Below the pieces are notes generated by a model. That model was not told the origin of the DNA. It saw nothing but the letters and a program-made list of their open reading frames with translations, and ran no database searches. A stretch of DNA of 27,500 bases from Glandiceps talaboti (lineage: Eukaryota; Hemichordata; Enteropneusta; Spengelidae): assembly GCF_964340395.1 (NCBI RefSeq), contig NC_135550.1:18809176-18836675 (forward strand). The letters are read 5' to 3'. Shown here piece by piece: positions 17,881 through 27,500 of this stretch. A program made the translations under genes and the position numbers. Positions within the stretch are counted from its first letter, which is position 1. The number at the start of each line of letters is the position of its first letter.

Positions 17881-19440
17881 TTGCACACGCCAGGCATACG
17901 TCACATTCCAAGGTCTGAGCCTTCATTTATGAATTGATCCTTATAATGGAAGAAGAATTTATAGACTGTCGTGCAAGAGTGTACATATTAATGAACCTAA
18001 TTAGTATATTATTTGGTTATAGATTTATGTGTACACTTACTCAGTGTTGCAAATTTGTGGACACTTATCTCAATTGTAGTTTGTGTGAACGAATTACATG
18101 AAATGAGACTTATTACATGTTTGCTATCTTATGGGTGGTAACATTTGATGTTGCCTCATTTTTTAATCTAACTTTGCATTATTTTGTGATTTTGGCATGA
18201 TCCCCAACTTTGCCACCAGTTCGAAATGGTATTGGCTACCACATCCCACCACTACAAAGTAATACCATACCATATCAGTGGCGTGGAATGTAGTGAATTA
18301 ACTATAAACTGTGGTGTGAGGGGGGTGGGGGTGGGTCTTACAGTAGTAAATGGGGAACAGCGTTGCACGATATTGAGGATGGTGGAGTGGAAATGTTGAC
18401 CTCGGTCCTGAGCTTGTCAATTAGGGCGGCCCTTTTTATTTTTCTGTTTCTCATCTCCCGACCGACCCTAATTTGCAGCTCCGACATCAGAAAAAAAAAA
18501 GTTTTTTTATTTCCGACCGACCCCTGAGCACAGCAAATTGTAAGGTTCCCCATGGCGTCTTAGGCCAGTTCTGCCGAGGCCACGACCTTGCGACATTGGC
18601 CCCCTAAAATTACAAATGAAGCAATAATTTTCCCACCTTGCGTCGCTTTGGCGCATTCATTTTACGGCAGACATCAAAATTATCTAAGTCCACGGCCGGA
18701 CCAGGCCAGGCCCTGACTCGACGTGAATCCCACAAGAAGTATACTGACTGCGTAAGGGAAAGTTTTGTTGACATCATATAAGATACAGTGACAACGCGCA
18801 GTTCTATTGTTAACATAAAAAATGCCACAAAAAGATCAACTTTGATAAACTTAATCTACAAATTAAAACATTAGAGGGATTAGATGAGACGTCGAAATGG
18901 ACGTCTCTCGTCACATGTTTTGCCTACTGTCACTGTCGTGACCTCTGACCTAATCACGGACGTGTGCGAAACACTGAACTTGCTACCGGAACATCTATCT
19001 CCCATGCCACAGCTCAGAAGCCTTCGTGAACCAAATTTATGGGACAGGTTGTGATTTTCATTTGTTGATGGGTTAAATTAAATGAGTACATGTGTATTTT
19101 GATTCCGAAAAAGGGGATCGTGTTGCATGATGTTGACAGTGCTAGTGACACATGTGAATGTTGGGCACTGAATCAATGCGTAATCACTGGCATGGCTACT
19201 ATAGACGGCCGATGCATGTGCGCCCGGTCAGACATGAAGAACGAACTTGTTGTGCAAATCAGAAAAAAATTGATGTAATATTTACAGAGCATCCCAACTT
19301 TGACTTTGTTGATAGTTTTAGTTAAAGATTCAAGTTCTGAGTTTCAAGGACACCTAATGTCAGCAAGTTTACGGTACGTAACTATGCTGTCATTTGATAT
19401 AGCAGGACCAAATCATGATACACAGCCAGTAGCGGTTAAT
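17881..19440. other. Intergenic DNA without a recognised gene
   Basis: Mostly A/T-rich. 18425-18545 contains TTTCTGTTTCTCATCTCC and two CCGACCGACCC runs around an A10/T7 stretch. These resemble, in reverse, the right end of the dispersed repeat (6900-6962, 20970-21040), so it may be a fragment of a related repeat. A 62-aa ORF at 19090-19278 (Cys-rich, CECWALNQC) has no recognisable family and no promoter or splice context that I can defend. Confidence 0.45.
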
Positions 19441-19791
19441 TAATAAAAAATAAATTATTTTAAAGTTTGTTTGACTATTATTTGTAATTTTTTCGTTCAC
19501 ATTTGGTACTTTTTAAAGTTAGGGATTTTTTTTCTTAAAAATGTCATGAATTTGAAGAGGGAATGATAAACACAGCAGTGTACTAACAATTTTAAAAATG
19601 AAACAAGTGGTTACAAGTTTAGGATTTCTCAAAGTTTTTATTCAATCATATGTTCACTGTGACTTATTTTGAAGTTGTTCATTGTCCCTGTCTGAAAAAA
19701 GGGAATTATAAATTTTAGCACTGCTATTCATTGATATTCAGATTAAAAATTGTGACTACCTGGCTGTCCAATCTTTCTAAACAATGTATCA

Positions 19792-19824
<33 letters not shown>

Positions 19825-21050
19825 CTTAAAATTACATAATCTTAATTGCCTTCTTTTTCTAAGGTGTAATGTGTAGTACACAATTTTCAAAAAATAGCTT
19901 ACTGGGAACTGTTATTATGAATGGAATTTTTTTATGTAGTTAGGTAATGGTCTATACGTAATGGAATATCTCAGACCACAGTATCTCTATAGTGGTCTGA
20001 GATAATTTATATGAATATTTCATAGACAATAATAATTGACCCCACTCCCTGTCAAATGACACCACTTTTAGGAACCAAGGGGCCTGTGTCCCCACTTGTT
20101 GGAAACCTTGGCAGAACACCACCGTCTAACCCCCCCCCCTCTCACCCACCCACCCACCCAACCCCTTTGTTACGTCAGAGCAGCATGTTTCTTTCATCAT
20201 GGCAGAAGTCGTTGAGATTTGATGAGGGACAGGGCTCAAAATTAATACTGTCACGCGGTACATTTTGCTGCAATGTAATAATAGCTCAGAATATTTCCAT
20301 CATTTTCAAAATTATGCTTAAAATTGGTAAAAGTCATACTGCATTCCTAATTTCTTGACCAGTTTCTTAGCTTGAAATCAGTTGTATTATCAGGGAAATG
20401 ACCGACTCCATAGCGTTTCATGACCCATGACATGCATGACCTTTGAAGACATTCCGATGTTTACATTATTACTTTTAATTACTTTTAAACAGTAAATCCC
20501 AAAGGGGTTCTGAGTTCTAGAAATGTTTACATGTTATCTGGTGGATTATTTTGACAAGTTCACACTGAAGAAAAATGTTTCATAGGAGTAATGGTTTATA
20601 TAAATGAAAATTCATCTAGCACACTGATGACAATCACGTAAGTGTTTCAAAAAGTTACATACTAAAGTTCAAATTGGATAACTTGAAAACATTGTTAGCG
20701 ATGGCAATGCCACTTTGATTAATAGGACGAATGTATTAGTACTCCTGATAAAATCACACAATAGTTCATGGCTACAGAGGTACACCCATCAGGATGATAA
20801 GTATTTAATCATCTTCTTACAAAGTTGTTCTACAGACTTGCTAAAATGAAGGAAAGAAACTTGTAACAAGGAATTCAATAAAGAGAAGAGAAATGAAGTT
20901 GTATAGAGACTAACAGGACAGAAAGGATAGAGAATAGAACTGAAAAAATACATTTTTTTTTCTTGCCCCCCTTTTTTGTTTATTTCGCCCGCCCGACCCA
21001 CCTGACTATTCCATTGGAGATGAGAAACAAAAAAAAAAAAAACCTCACCC
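19441..21050. repeat. Long dispersed repeat, copy 2
   Basis: The longer counterpart of 6064-6985 (segment matches are given in that entry). Extra segments are 19791-20221, which starts with a (TA)n run at about 19797-19822 and ends with C9 and (CCCA)n near 20130-20165, and 20350-20647. Similarity begins near TTAATTAATAAAAAATAAATTATTTTAAAG, the same point at which copy 1 begins after the YR element. No coding potential is seen. Confidence 0.85.
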
Positions 21051-21065
21051 TTATACACTCATCAC

Positions 21066-21353
21066 AAACCTTCAACCACAGACAAGAATACTGTGGTTCA
21101 ACCAACTGTTGGTGGAGGGTTAAGCACTAGTCTCTACTCTCTGGGAGTTCTCGCCTTCAAGTTCAGCCGATATATCCAAAGACAGGCATTGATACAAAGA
21201 CAAACTCGCTGTTATGCATGGTAATAGTGGTAAAAAACAAATGCCTTTAAAAACTATCAGTGTGGTGGGATCTTAATACAGAAAAATCCCCTGTCTCTAG
21301 TGGGATTTTAACCCAGGACCTTGAGCTCTAACAACTTCGCCACAGGTAGGCCG
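21066..21353 (-). mobile_element. tRNA-derived SINE
   Basis: On the minus strand, 21353 to about 21298 reads as a tRNA-like head. Box A is TGGCGAAGTTGTTAGAGC and box B is GGTTAAAATCC (tRNA consensus GGTTCRANTCC), in CCTGGGTTAAAATCCCA. The anticodon arm is missing: box A is separated from the T-arm by only a few bases. The body of unknown origin extends left to about 21066, where it meets the end of the dispersed repeat. The left limit is approximate. Confidence 0.65.
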
Positions 21354-21615
21354 CGGTGTTAAAATGTATTTTCATTGAAATAGTTAAACATGGGAGGATC
21401 ACTTGTTACCACAACGGACTAGGGTCATTTTTAGCACAACGGACTAAGGGGAGAATCATATTTTATAGCACAGACCAGCCTTGATTTCCGATCCCCTGGC
21501 CCCCTTACAACAATTCCACCTTAACACTTCAAATGGCCAAATTTACGTGGTCAGTGTATTGCCATATCTCTACCAAGTCGGAACGGGCCAATTTCAAAAT
21601 ATTTAAAAAAGCTAA

Positions 21616-21801
21616 AGTACTATAATAAAGTTGCACGTACCACTGTCTCATGACTTTCTAACACCAGCTGGAAAATAAGTACTATAATAAAGTTGCACGT
21701 ACCACTGTCTTATGACTTTCTAACACCAGCTGGAAAATAAGTACTATAATAAAGTTGCACGTACCACTGTCTCATGACTTTCTAACACCAGCTGGAAAAT
21801 A
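21616..21801. repeat. Three perfect or near-perfect 62-bp tandem copies
   Basis: Copies start at 21616, 21678 and 21740, from AGTACTATAATAAAGTTGCA to CACCAGCTGGAAAATA. They differ by about one base (CTCATGAC versus CTTATGAC), so the triplication is recent. Confidence 0.95.
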
Positions 21802-23110
21802 ACTATTTTTGTCTCACTACTTTAGAGACTTACTTCCGACGTCTGCATCTTATTATATTATCAACGCCAACTTTCACCTCGGAATTTGACCTTCGACTTC
21901 AAAATCACACAGCCAAGCTTGGCCTGTGCAGTCATTGTAGTTTACATTTTCAATTAATAAAGAATACTGTTTATTGAAATAGTCACACATATGCAAAACC
22001 TTAGGAGAAGTATGCAGTTTTTATCTGAGTTATCAAAGTGGCGTGCGAAGGTTTTTAGCTGTGTAATCAAATTTTTCTGCAGTTTGTATTTGTTATCGTT
22101 TTCGAGCGGAGACGATGGGAATCAGAACACCTTTATATATTTCACAAATATGATAAGATAATTGGTGCATGCATGACGAAATCATTTACGGCCTGACAGG
22201 CCTAGGAAGCCGGATGTGTATTGTATCAGCGATAAGGATGTTCACTTGCCCTTTATAATATAGGGTAATAGCCTAAAGCCAAGCCGTGTGCAGATTCACA
22301 TCCTTGCATTCTGCTAAACAGTTGTATATTCAAACCAGCAGTAATGGTTCACCCCCCCCTACCCCCCCCCCCTTAGACATAAAACATATGCCTTTGTGAT
22401 TGGCTATACATGAATATGGTAATTATGTTTGTATTGCATAGCTCTACCCTCACACGGCGATGCTACTGACATAAGCTGACACACGGTGGGGAGAATTTGC
22501 GACAATTTTTTGGTCGATGCTTCGCTAAACCCGCGCTAGCTGCAAGATTTATTCAGTCAATATTTATAAAAAAAAAAGATATTGTCTGTTAATTAGAGGT
22601 AATTATTATGTGGTTTTGAATCTTTCATCATGTTACCACTACTATGTAACTGGAGTATAATTTTTCAAGCAGACAACCACAATGTAGTCACTGAAAATTG
22701 TTCAATGCCAAATTCGACATAATATTGTACATGTTCACAAGTAGTCGATATTATCCATAAGCAGGGCAGAAACAGGTTAAAATTGTGATCGCTGTTGATG
22801 AGGTCGCTGACTTTTGTGTTCGGACATAAAATATCATTTTCATCTGAATTATTGAGTATACAGTTACAAAATACATTTATCTGTAGGTGCTGCGATATTG
22901 TTCACGGTGTACAATATTACAAGTAAAATGTACTTAGCAAATTTGTTTTTGCAGGTAGTGCAGATTTAAAAAAAAAACACTGCTAGCAAAATGCTAGGCT
23001 TGTGGGGAGACAACAATCAAAATCCCCACATGATTTGACTCTGGCGTAATTGGGGGGGGGGGGAATTATTCGATGTGATATAAATTTGCAAACCAATATA
23101 GTTGCCATGA
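21802..23110. other. Intergenic DNA, no recognised feature
   Basis: No credible ORF on either strand. It contains C-rich runs near 22350-22373, a G10 run near 23051 and A-runs only. Confidence 0.5.
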
Positions 23111-23116
23111 CCCACA

Positions 23117-23122
23117 TTTATT
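23117..23122 (-). terminator. Poly(A) signal of the minus-strand carboxypeptidase gene
   Basis: TTTATT on the + strand reads AATAAA on the minus strand, about 125 nt beyond the stop codon at 23248-23250. Confidence 0.6.
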
Positions 23123-23247
23123 TCATTTTGTTCTACATATATGAATATCAAGGAAAATTAAACATGATTACGACTAACTCATCACACATATTAAATTGAA
23201 AGTTTTATCGATTCTATAAACCAAAACCAAACCACGAGGATTGCGAT

Positions 23248-25102
23248 TTATGCGACAGTAGACAAGTATCGGAAAGCTTCTCTAATTCCAGCGTATGTCT
23301 CTTCTCCCGTGGGAATGATTTGGTCTTCTGGCAACAAGAAGCCAAACTCTCCATCGTCACGGAGTTCTATAACGTACGAATAAACTGCTCCCAACGTGCC
23401 ATAACCGAAGTCATTTGCATTTCCTGCCGCCTCGTCTATTGTAAACAAGAAGACAATAGGTTTACAAATTATTTCTCTCTCCTCGTCTGCATTTAGCTTT
23501 GTCAAAATGGTGTAATACAAATGTGCACACGGATAGATCAGGCGTAATAAAAAAAAACGTGGGGCTCCGATTTCGCTCAATTTTAGAATACGTGGAGTAG
23601 GTAGATCTTTTATTTCATTTTTTTTATGTGTGAGTGTCTAGTTCAGGTTTTCCATCGTTTTCCAAATGGTCTGTGTTACTTATTTCTTCCTATCAGATGC
23701 ACAGCCATTACAGATTGGAAGAACAGTTTTATTTTGTCTTTTTAAGTTGATTTCTGCATACACTATATCTCGTGAGACTTCACAATTTTTTTGATTTTAT
23801 TATTTTTTCTCTCGAATATGTGAAAATAAAAGAGTTTAGGGTTGGCAGTGAAAAACTAGGTGGGGTCGGGTAACCGGAACCAAACATTTAATTTTTAGGC
23901 CTCATGGGACACAAACATGATCATACATACAACATACATACATACGTACGTACGTACATACATACATACATACATACATACATACATACATACATACATA
24001 CATACATACATACATACGTACGTGCGTACATACATACATACTTACTTACATACATACGTACATACATACATACATACATACATACATACATACATACATA
24101 CATACATACATGCATGCAAGCATACATACATACATACATACATACATACACACATACATACATACATACATACATACATACATACATGTCTATATAACTC
24201 ACACAAAATGATTCCACATGGTCCATAAGTGTAAACTTTGCCATGGACTGCTTCTGTTGCAGCACATGCGGCGCCTGCCATGTTCATCTGAAAAAGCACG
24301 ATTTTTATGAATATTAAGTCAATCAAACACCTCCATTGTTATGTCTGTCTTATTTTTCACATCATTAGCCTTATTATAAGCAGAGATAACCTGATACGCG
24401 TTCAGCAAGGGCTTTCCCTCCTATAGCCTTTCTTATCATCACCGTATATCCCAAATTATATGAAATTTGAAGGATGCATGCAGGATAACATGTGCGTTTT
24501 GTCATCATTAATATATGCACCATGTCACATGAAATTTGAAGCATTTATTAAAAATGTAAAGCCTAAATACTAAAAAACCCATTAATTATGCAAATAAATA
24601 AATGTAATTATCACATCATCGTCAAGTCATGTCGAACATGTGCATTTTGTTATCATCGCTGCATGTATAAGGCATTTGGTAATTGGTTAATTAGTAATCA
24701 TTAATTATGTAAATGCCTCAATGGAATTAAAAACCTACATTGTTTAACTATATCGAAGACACACACTAGGAATGTGAAGCTTGCTATCCTAATTATATAT
24801 CATACTGCCAAATCATTAATAAGGCAAATTACTCATCAAACATTAAAAACTAGGATAACAAGCTTTTATATGCAATATGTTATCATCAATGTGTCGAATA
24901 AATGATATGTGAAACTAGCTTTCTTAAGAAATATCATCATTACTATTTAATATTTAATAATGAAGATACTCATTATTATTCATACAATGTTTATCAACAC
25001 CCAATCAGATCTTGCAATCAGCCTACAGGGATGGCATGCAGCAGTTTCTTGATATATAGAGTCCACGTACAGACACTCACACCTAGACAGACAGACAGAC
25101 AA

Positions 25103-25171
<69 letters not shown>

Positions 25172-26222
25172 ACGTTATCCTACCTTTACAGAAGGTAAAA
25201 ACGACCTTTTTGGAAAGGGGAATTTGTCAACAATGAGAAGAGCTTTACCTGTTCCGTGAAATCAGGATCAGAAGGAGGGTGGTTTGCCGTGTACGACCAA
25301 GGGGTAAGCCAGAGCTGACTGTAGCTGTGGAAATCAATGAACAAGGCAAATGTTTTGCCTTCTTCTAGTAAATCTAACGTGTAGCTGGAAATGGCAAACA
25401 CTTCGTTTTCCGAATTCGCTTTGATTCCACGATAACTACCGGAACAGGGATTGGAACTAGAGCCATTTCCTAAAAGAGTGAAGATGTGATAGAAGTATAA
25501 CACCTACTGACCTATTGGCTTTACATGTAAAACTTACTGAGTACTCGCAAAACCGTTTGTGTCGACAATATATGCATACTTGAAGTAAAATCAACAACGC
25601 TGTGATTTCCCTGGAGTATGCATGAACGACACCAATGCTTTTCAGGTATTCTACACGTTGAGCGTGATTCCAAAAACCGACTTACCACCCCACTCGTATT
25701 CAAAGTTTCTATTTCCATCAGTTCCAATACAGGTGCTATTAACGTTATCGTTTGGCGAGCGTGTTTTCCTCCACATACGAGCCTAAATTACAAAAAAAAG
25801 ACAGAGAGACACATGTCAAGTCAGGTCAGGTCATTACATGCCTTGTTCACGTATCTTTACAAAGGCACTACTACTTCCTTCGCTTGATGGAATATACGAA
25901 AACTATTGTATAAGATATTGTTCAGTTTTAAAAATTGAAATAATTTAGGCCGAAACATAAAAATACATATTGTTTTCCAGTGATGTTTGATCAATATGCA
26001 TTACGTAGTACAAACGGAGAATCAACTATCTGACTATCCGATTGAATCGATGATATTTTGAGTACAAAAAGATATATCATGTTTTATGTGGATTTTACTC
26101 ACGTTCGACTCATTCCCTCTGGTGTATTCGTAACCGTCTGGATTCATCAAAGGGTGGACATATAAGTCATATGTATCAAGGAACTCCGTTACTTCGCGGT
26201 CCTTACCGTAATCTTCCAGGAG
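23248..26222 (-). CDS. M14A zinc carboxypeptidase, C-terminal five exons (5' part not seen)
   Basis: A second CPA/B-type carboxypeptidase, tail-to-tail with the first. Exons in transcript order are 26222-26103, 25782-25686, 25469-25249, 24287-24203 and 23435-23248, giving 236 residues with an open frame and GT-AG introns. Lengths 120/97/221/85/188 and intron phases match the last exons of the + gene (117/91/209/85/191), so the two are paralogues. Seen: [18 protein letters not shown] (Arg127), CIGTDGNRNF (Asn144-Arg145), SSNPCSGSYRG (disulfide Cys), the third zinc ligand in FIDFHSYSQ, Tyr248 at the last exon junction, and Glu270 in IELRDDGEFGFLLPEDQ. The HxxE zinc motif, propeptide and signal peptide belong to exons upstream of the LINE, outside the window. 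Position 255 is Asn (GNANDF), so specificity is not that of CPA, CPB or the neighbour. Nothing visible suggests it is broken. Confidence 0.92.
23922..24187. repeat. (CATA)n microsatellite in the last intron of the minus-strand gene
   Basis: About 265 bp of CATA with CGTA, TTACTTAC and CATGCATGCAAG interruptions. In transcript sense it is (TATG)n and starts only 15 nt after the exon donor (24202). The Tyr-Ile-His-Thr and Tyr-Val-Cys-Met ORFs are repeat translations. Confidence 0.97.
24430..24890. repeat. Degenerate internal repeats in an intron of the minus-strand gene
   Basis: Recurring blocks ATGAAATTTGAAG (near 24460 and 24531), ACATGTGCRTTTTGTYATCAT (near 24489 and 24639) and ATTAATTATGYAAAT (near 24581 and 24700) suggest an old tandem or transposon-derived repeat. 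The family is not recognised. Confidence 0.45.
25084..25168. repeat. (GACA)n microsatellite in an intron of the minus-strand gene
   Basis: About 21 tetranucleotides of AGAC with one AAAT interruption. It lies 81 nt downstream of the exon donor at 25248 in transcript sense. Confidence 0.95.
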
Positions 26223-26276
26223 CTGCGCAAGAATAAAACGAATACTTCACTACAATCATACTGAAATCCATAACAG

Positions 26277-27500
26277 TTATTATTATTATTTAAACTTTAT
26301 TACAGACCCATGGTCCAGAGAAGGACAAAAATATACCACAAGACAACAAAATTTTTACATAACAGACAAATACAAACAGAAAATATTACAAAAGGTATTA
26401 TTTTAAAAGAAAAAAAAAGATCAATGTAAAATCTTCAACCAGTGGGCCTGAAGCCCACAGAACCGTACATCACAAGTAATAACACGAGTAATCAGAACAT
26501 TTTGGCTGTCAAAAAGACGTAGCATAAACCTAAATGCCACCTTTCTTCTCAAAACAGAGAGAGAATTAAGTGAATTGAAGACAAACATGTTAGATGCACT
26601 GGCAGAACTTGGGAGTCCTATCAGTCTCCGGAACGCATTGTTGTGACAGACAATTATATTTTGCATACTACTTACATTGAAGTCACACCATAAATGGTTT
26701 CCGTAAATGTTATTGCAAAACGCTGTGAGGAGACGCAGTTTCACCGATATAGTACATGCAGAAAACTTTCTCAATAAAAAGTTGGCTCTACCACAAAGTG
26801 CTCTACGCTGTTTCAAAATATCCCGATTGTCTTTCAGGTCATCAGTAAAAACATGTCCCAAGTAATTAAAACTTGATACGAATTCGAGAAGATTCACACA
26901 AAGGTTGATTGGGGGAATGACAGACAGTTTTGTGGATGCCTTAAAGTGTACACATTTAGATTTTCTAGCATTATAAATGATATCATGATCATCAGCATAT
27001 AATAAGTTTCCTGAGGCCTTTGATAGATGGAGAGATGAGACACATATCGTCCGCATATGACAAGTTATTAATTGCAATTCCAACCACTTCACAACCAACA
27101 CTGGCACGAGACAGTGACCTGTTAAGTGAGTCAACATAAACATTGAAAAGAAATGGGGATAAGATTCCCCCTTGTCGAACTCCATTAGTTACGTTGAAAC
27201 ACATGGAAAGAGAATTTGACCAACGAGTACAAAACTTTTGTATTACAAACCAATTTGAAAGTAGCCGAACAATATAGGTCGGCACTGATCTGTCAATCAT
27301 TTTCTTTAAGAGAGTCCAGTGATTCACTCTATCGAACGCCTTTTCAGCGTCAAGGAAACATACGAAAACTGGGCTGCCATTCGACTTATAATACCTGATT
27401 GCCTCTTTAAGTAGAAATATACACATATCAGTGCCATGAGCTTTCTTAAAACCAAATTGATTGTCAGATGTATGTCAAGTTATGTTCGCATCTACAAAGT
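26277..27500 (-). mobile_element. LINE (non-LTR retrotransposon) 3' part, inserted in the carboxypeptidase intron
   Basis: Reads on the minus strand from the window edge to a short (TAA)n-type tail (TTATTATTATTATT on + at 26276-26290), just 55 nt upstream of the exon at 26222. The 3' UTR is 26277-26420. A simple-repeat tail with an apurinic-type RT is usual for CR1/Jockey/I-group LINEs. I do not assign a clade with confidence. It has the same orientation as the host gene, and its 5' end lies outside the window. Confidence 0.85.
26421..27500 (-). pseudogene. LINE reverse transcriptase, frameshifted
   Basis: RT motifs on the minus strand are NQFGFKKAHGTD (near 27465-27427, after an in-frame TGA at 27475-27477), motif A CFLDAEKAFDRVNH, motif B NGVRQGGILSPFLFN, and motif C YADD in LSYADDMCLISPS (near 27050). 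The frame ends at 26992. The C-terminal part continues in another frame from about 27000 (DHDIIYNARKSKCVHFK, the conserved post-RT block) down to the stop at 26421-26423 (LKILH). The switch near 26995-27010 appears to have removed a few codons between GLRKL and the HDI block. The copy is inactive. Confidence 0.88.

Noticed and set aside
19090-19278. 62-aa Cys-containing ORF
   Set aside because: No signal peptide, family motif, splice structure or promoter; its length is expected by chance.
26992-27005. Second YADD box in the downstream LINE frame (LLYADDHDII)
   Set aside because: The catalytic YADD is the upstream one in SYADDMCL. This one arises at the frame junction and belongs to the later HDI block.

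Overview
This window is eukaryotic, most likely from an aquatic invertebrate animal. It has a ten-exon gene with GT-AG introns, AATAAA poly(A) signals, LINE and tyrosine-recombinase retroelement remains, a tRNA-derived SINE, and many micro- and minisatellites. The sequence alone does not fix the phylum.

Layout. 1-1205 is a T-rich minisatellite of about 20-21 bp units. 1206-6063 is a degenerate tyrosine-recombinase (YR) retrotransposon of Ngaro/DIRS type, with Gag-like zinc knuckle, RT, RNase H and YR on the + strand. Its 3' part holds two ~184 bp direct repeats that flank an array of 31-bp hairpin units. 6064-6985 is the first copy of a long dispersed repeat whose second copy lies at 19441-21050. 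7285-7775 holds a palindromic 21-bp repeat array and a partial duplicate of the exon 1 end of the gene that follows.

The main gene (8012-15566, +) reconstructs without any frame break into a 417-aa M14A pre-pro-carboxypeptidase with every zinc and catalytic residue. The substrate-pocket residue equivalent to bovine CPA 255 is Lys, which predicts cleavage of acidic (Glu/Asp) C-termini. A second M14A gene lies tail-to-tail on the - strand (26222 down to 23248). Its last five exons are seen, with the same intron phases but Asn at position 255. Its 5' exons are not visible: a degraded LINE (26277-27500, -) occupies the upstream intron and the window ends inside it.

Between the two genes (15.6-23.1 kb) there is no recognisable gene. 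This interval holds a 1.56-kb foldback element with ~180-bp inverted ends and a CpG-rich core, the second copy of the dispersed repeat, a SINE, and a recent 62-bp triplication. The introns are loaded with simple repeats. The 831-nt intron 6 of gene 1 is almost entirely one 39-bp minisatellite.

The two carboxypeptidases are probably secreted digestive zymogens with different C-terminal preferences. The rest is transposon-derived or repetitive DNA. The strongest new leads are the K255/N255 paralogue pair, the hairpin array between the direct repeats of the YR element, and the palindromic array with duplicated exon-1 end just upstream of the gene 1 promoter.
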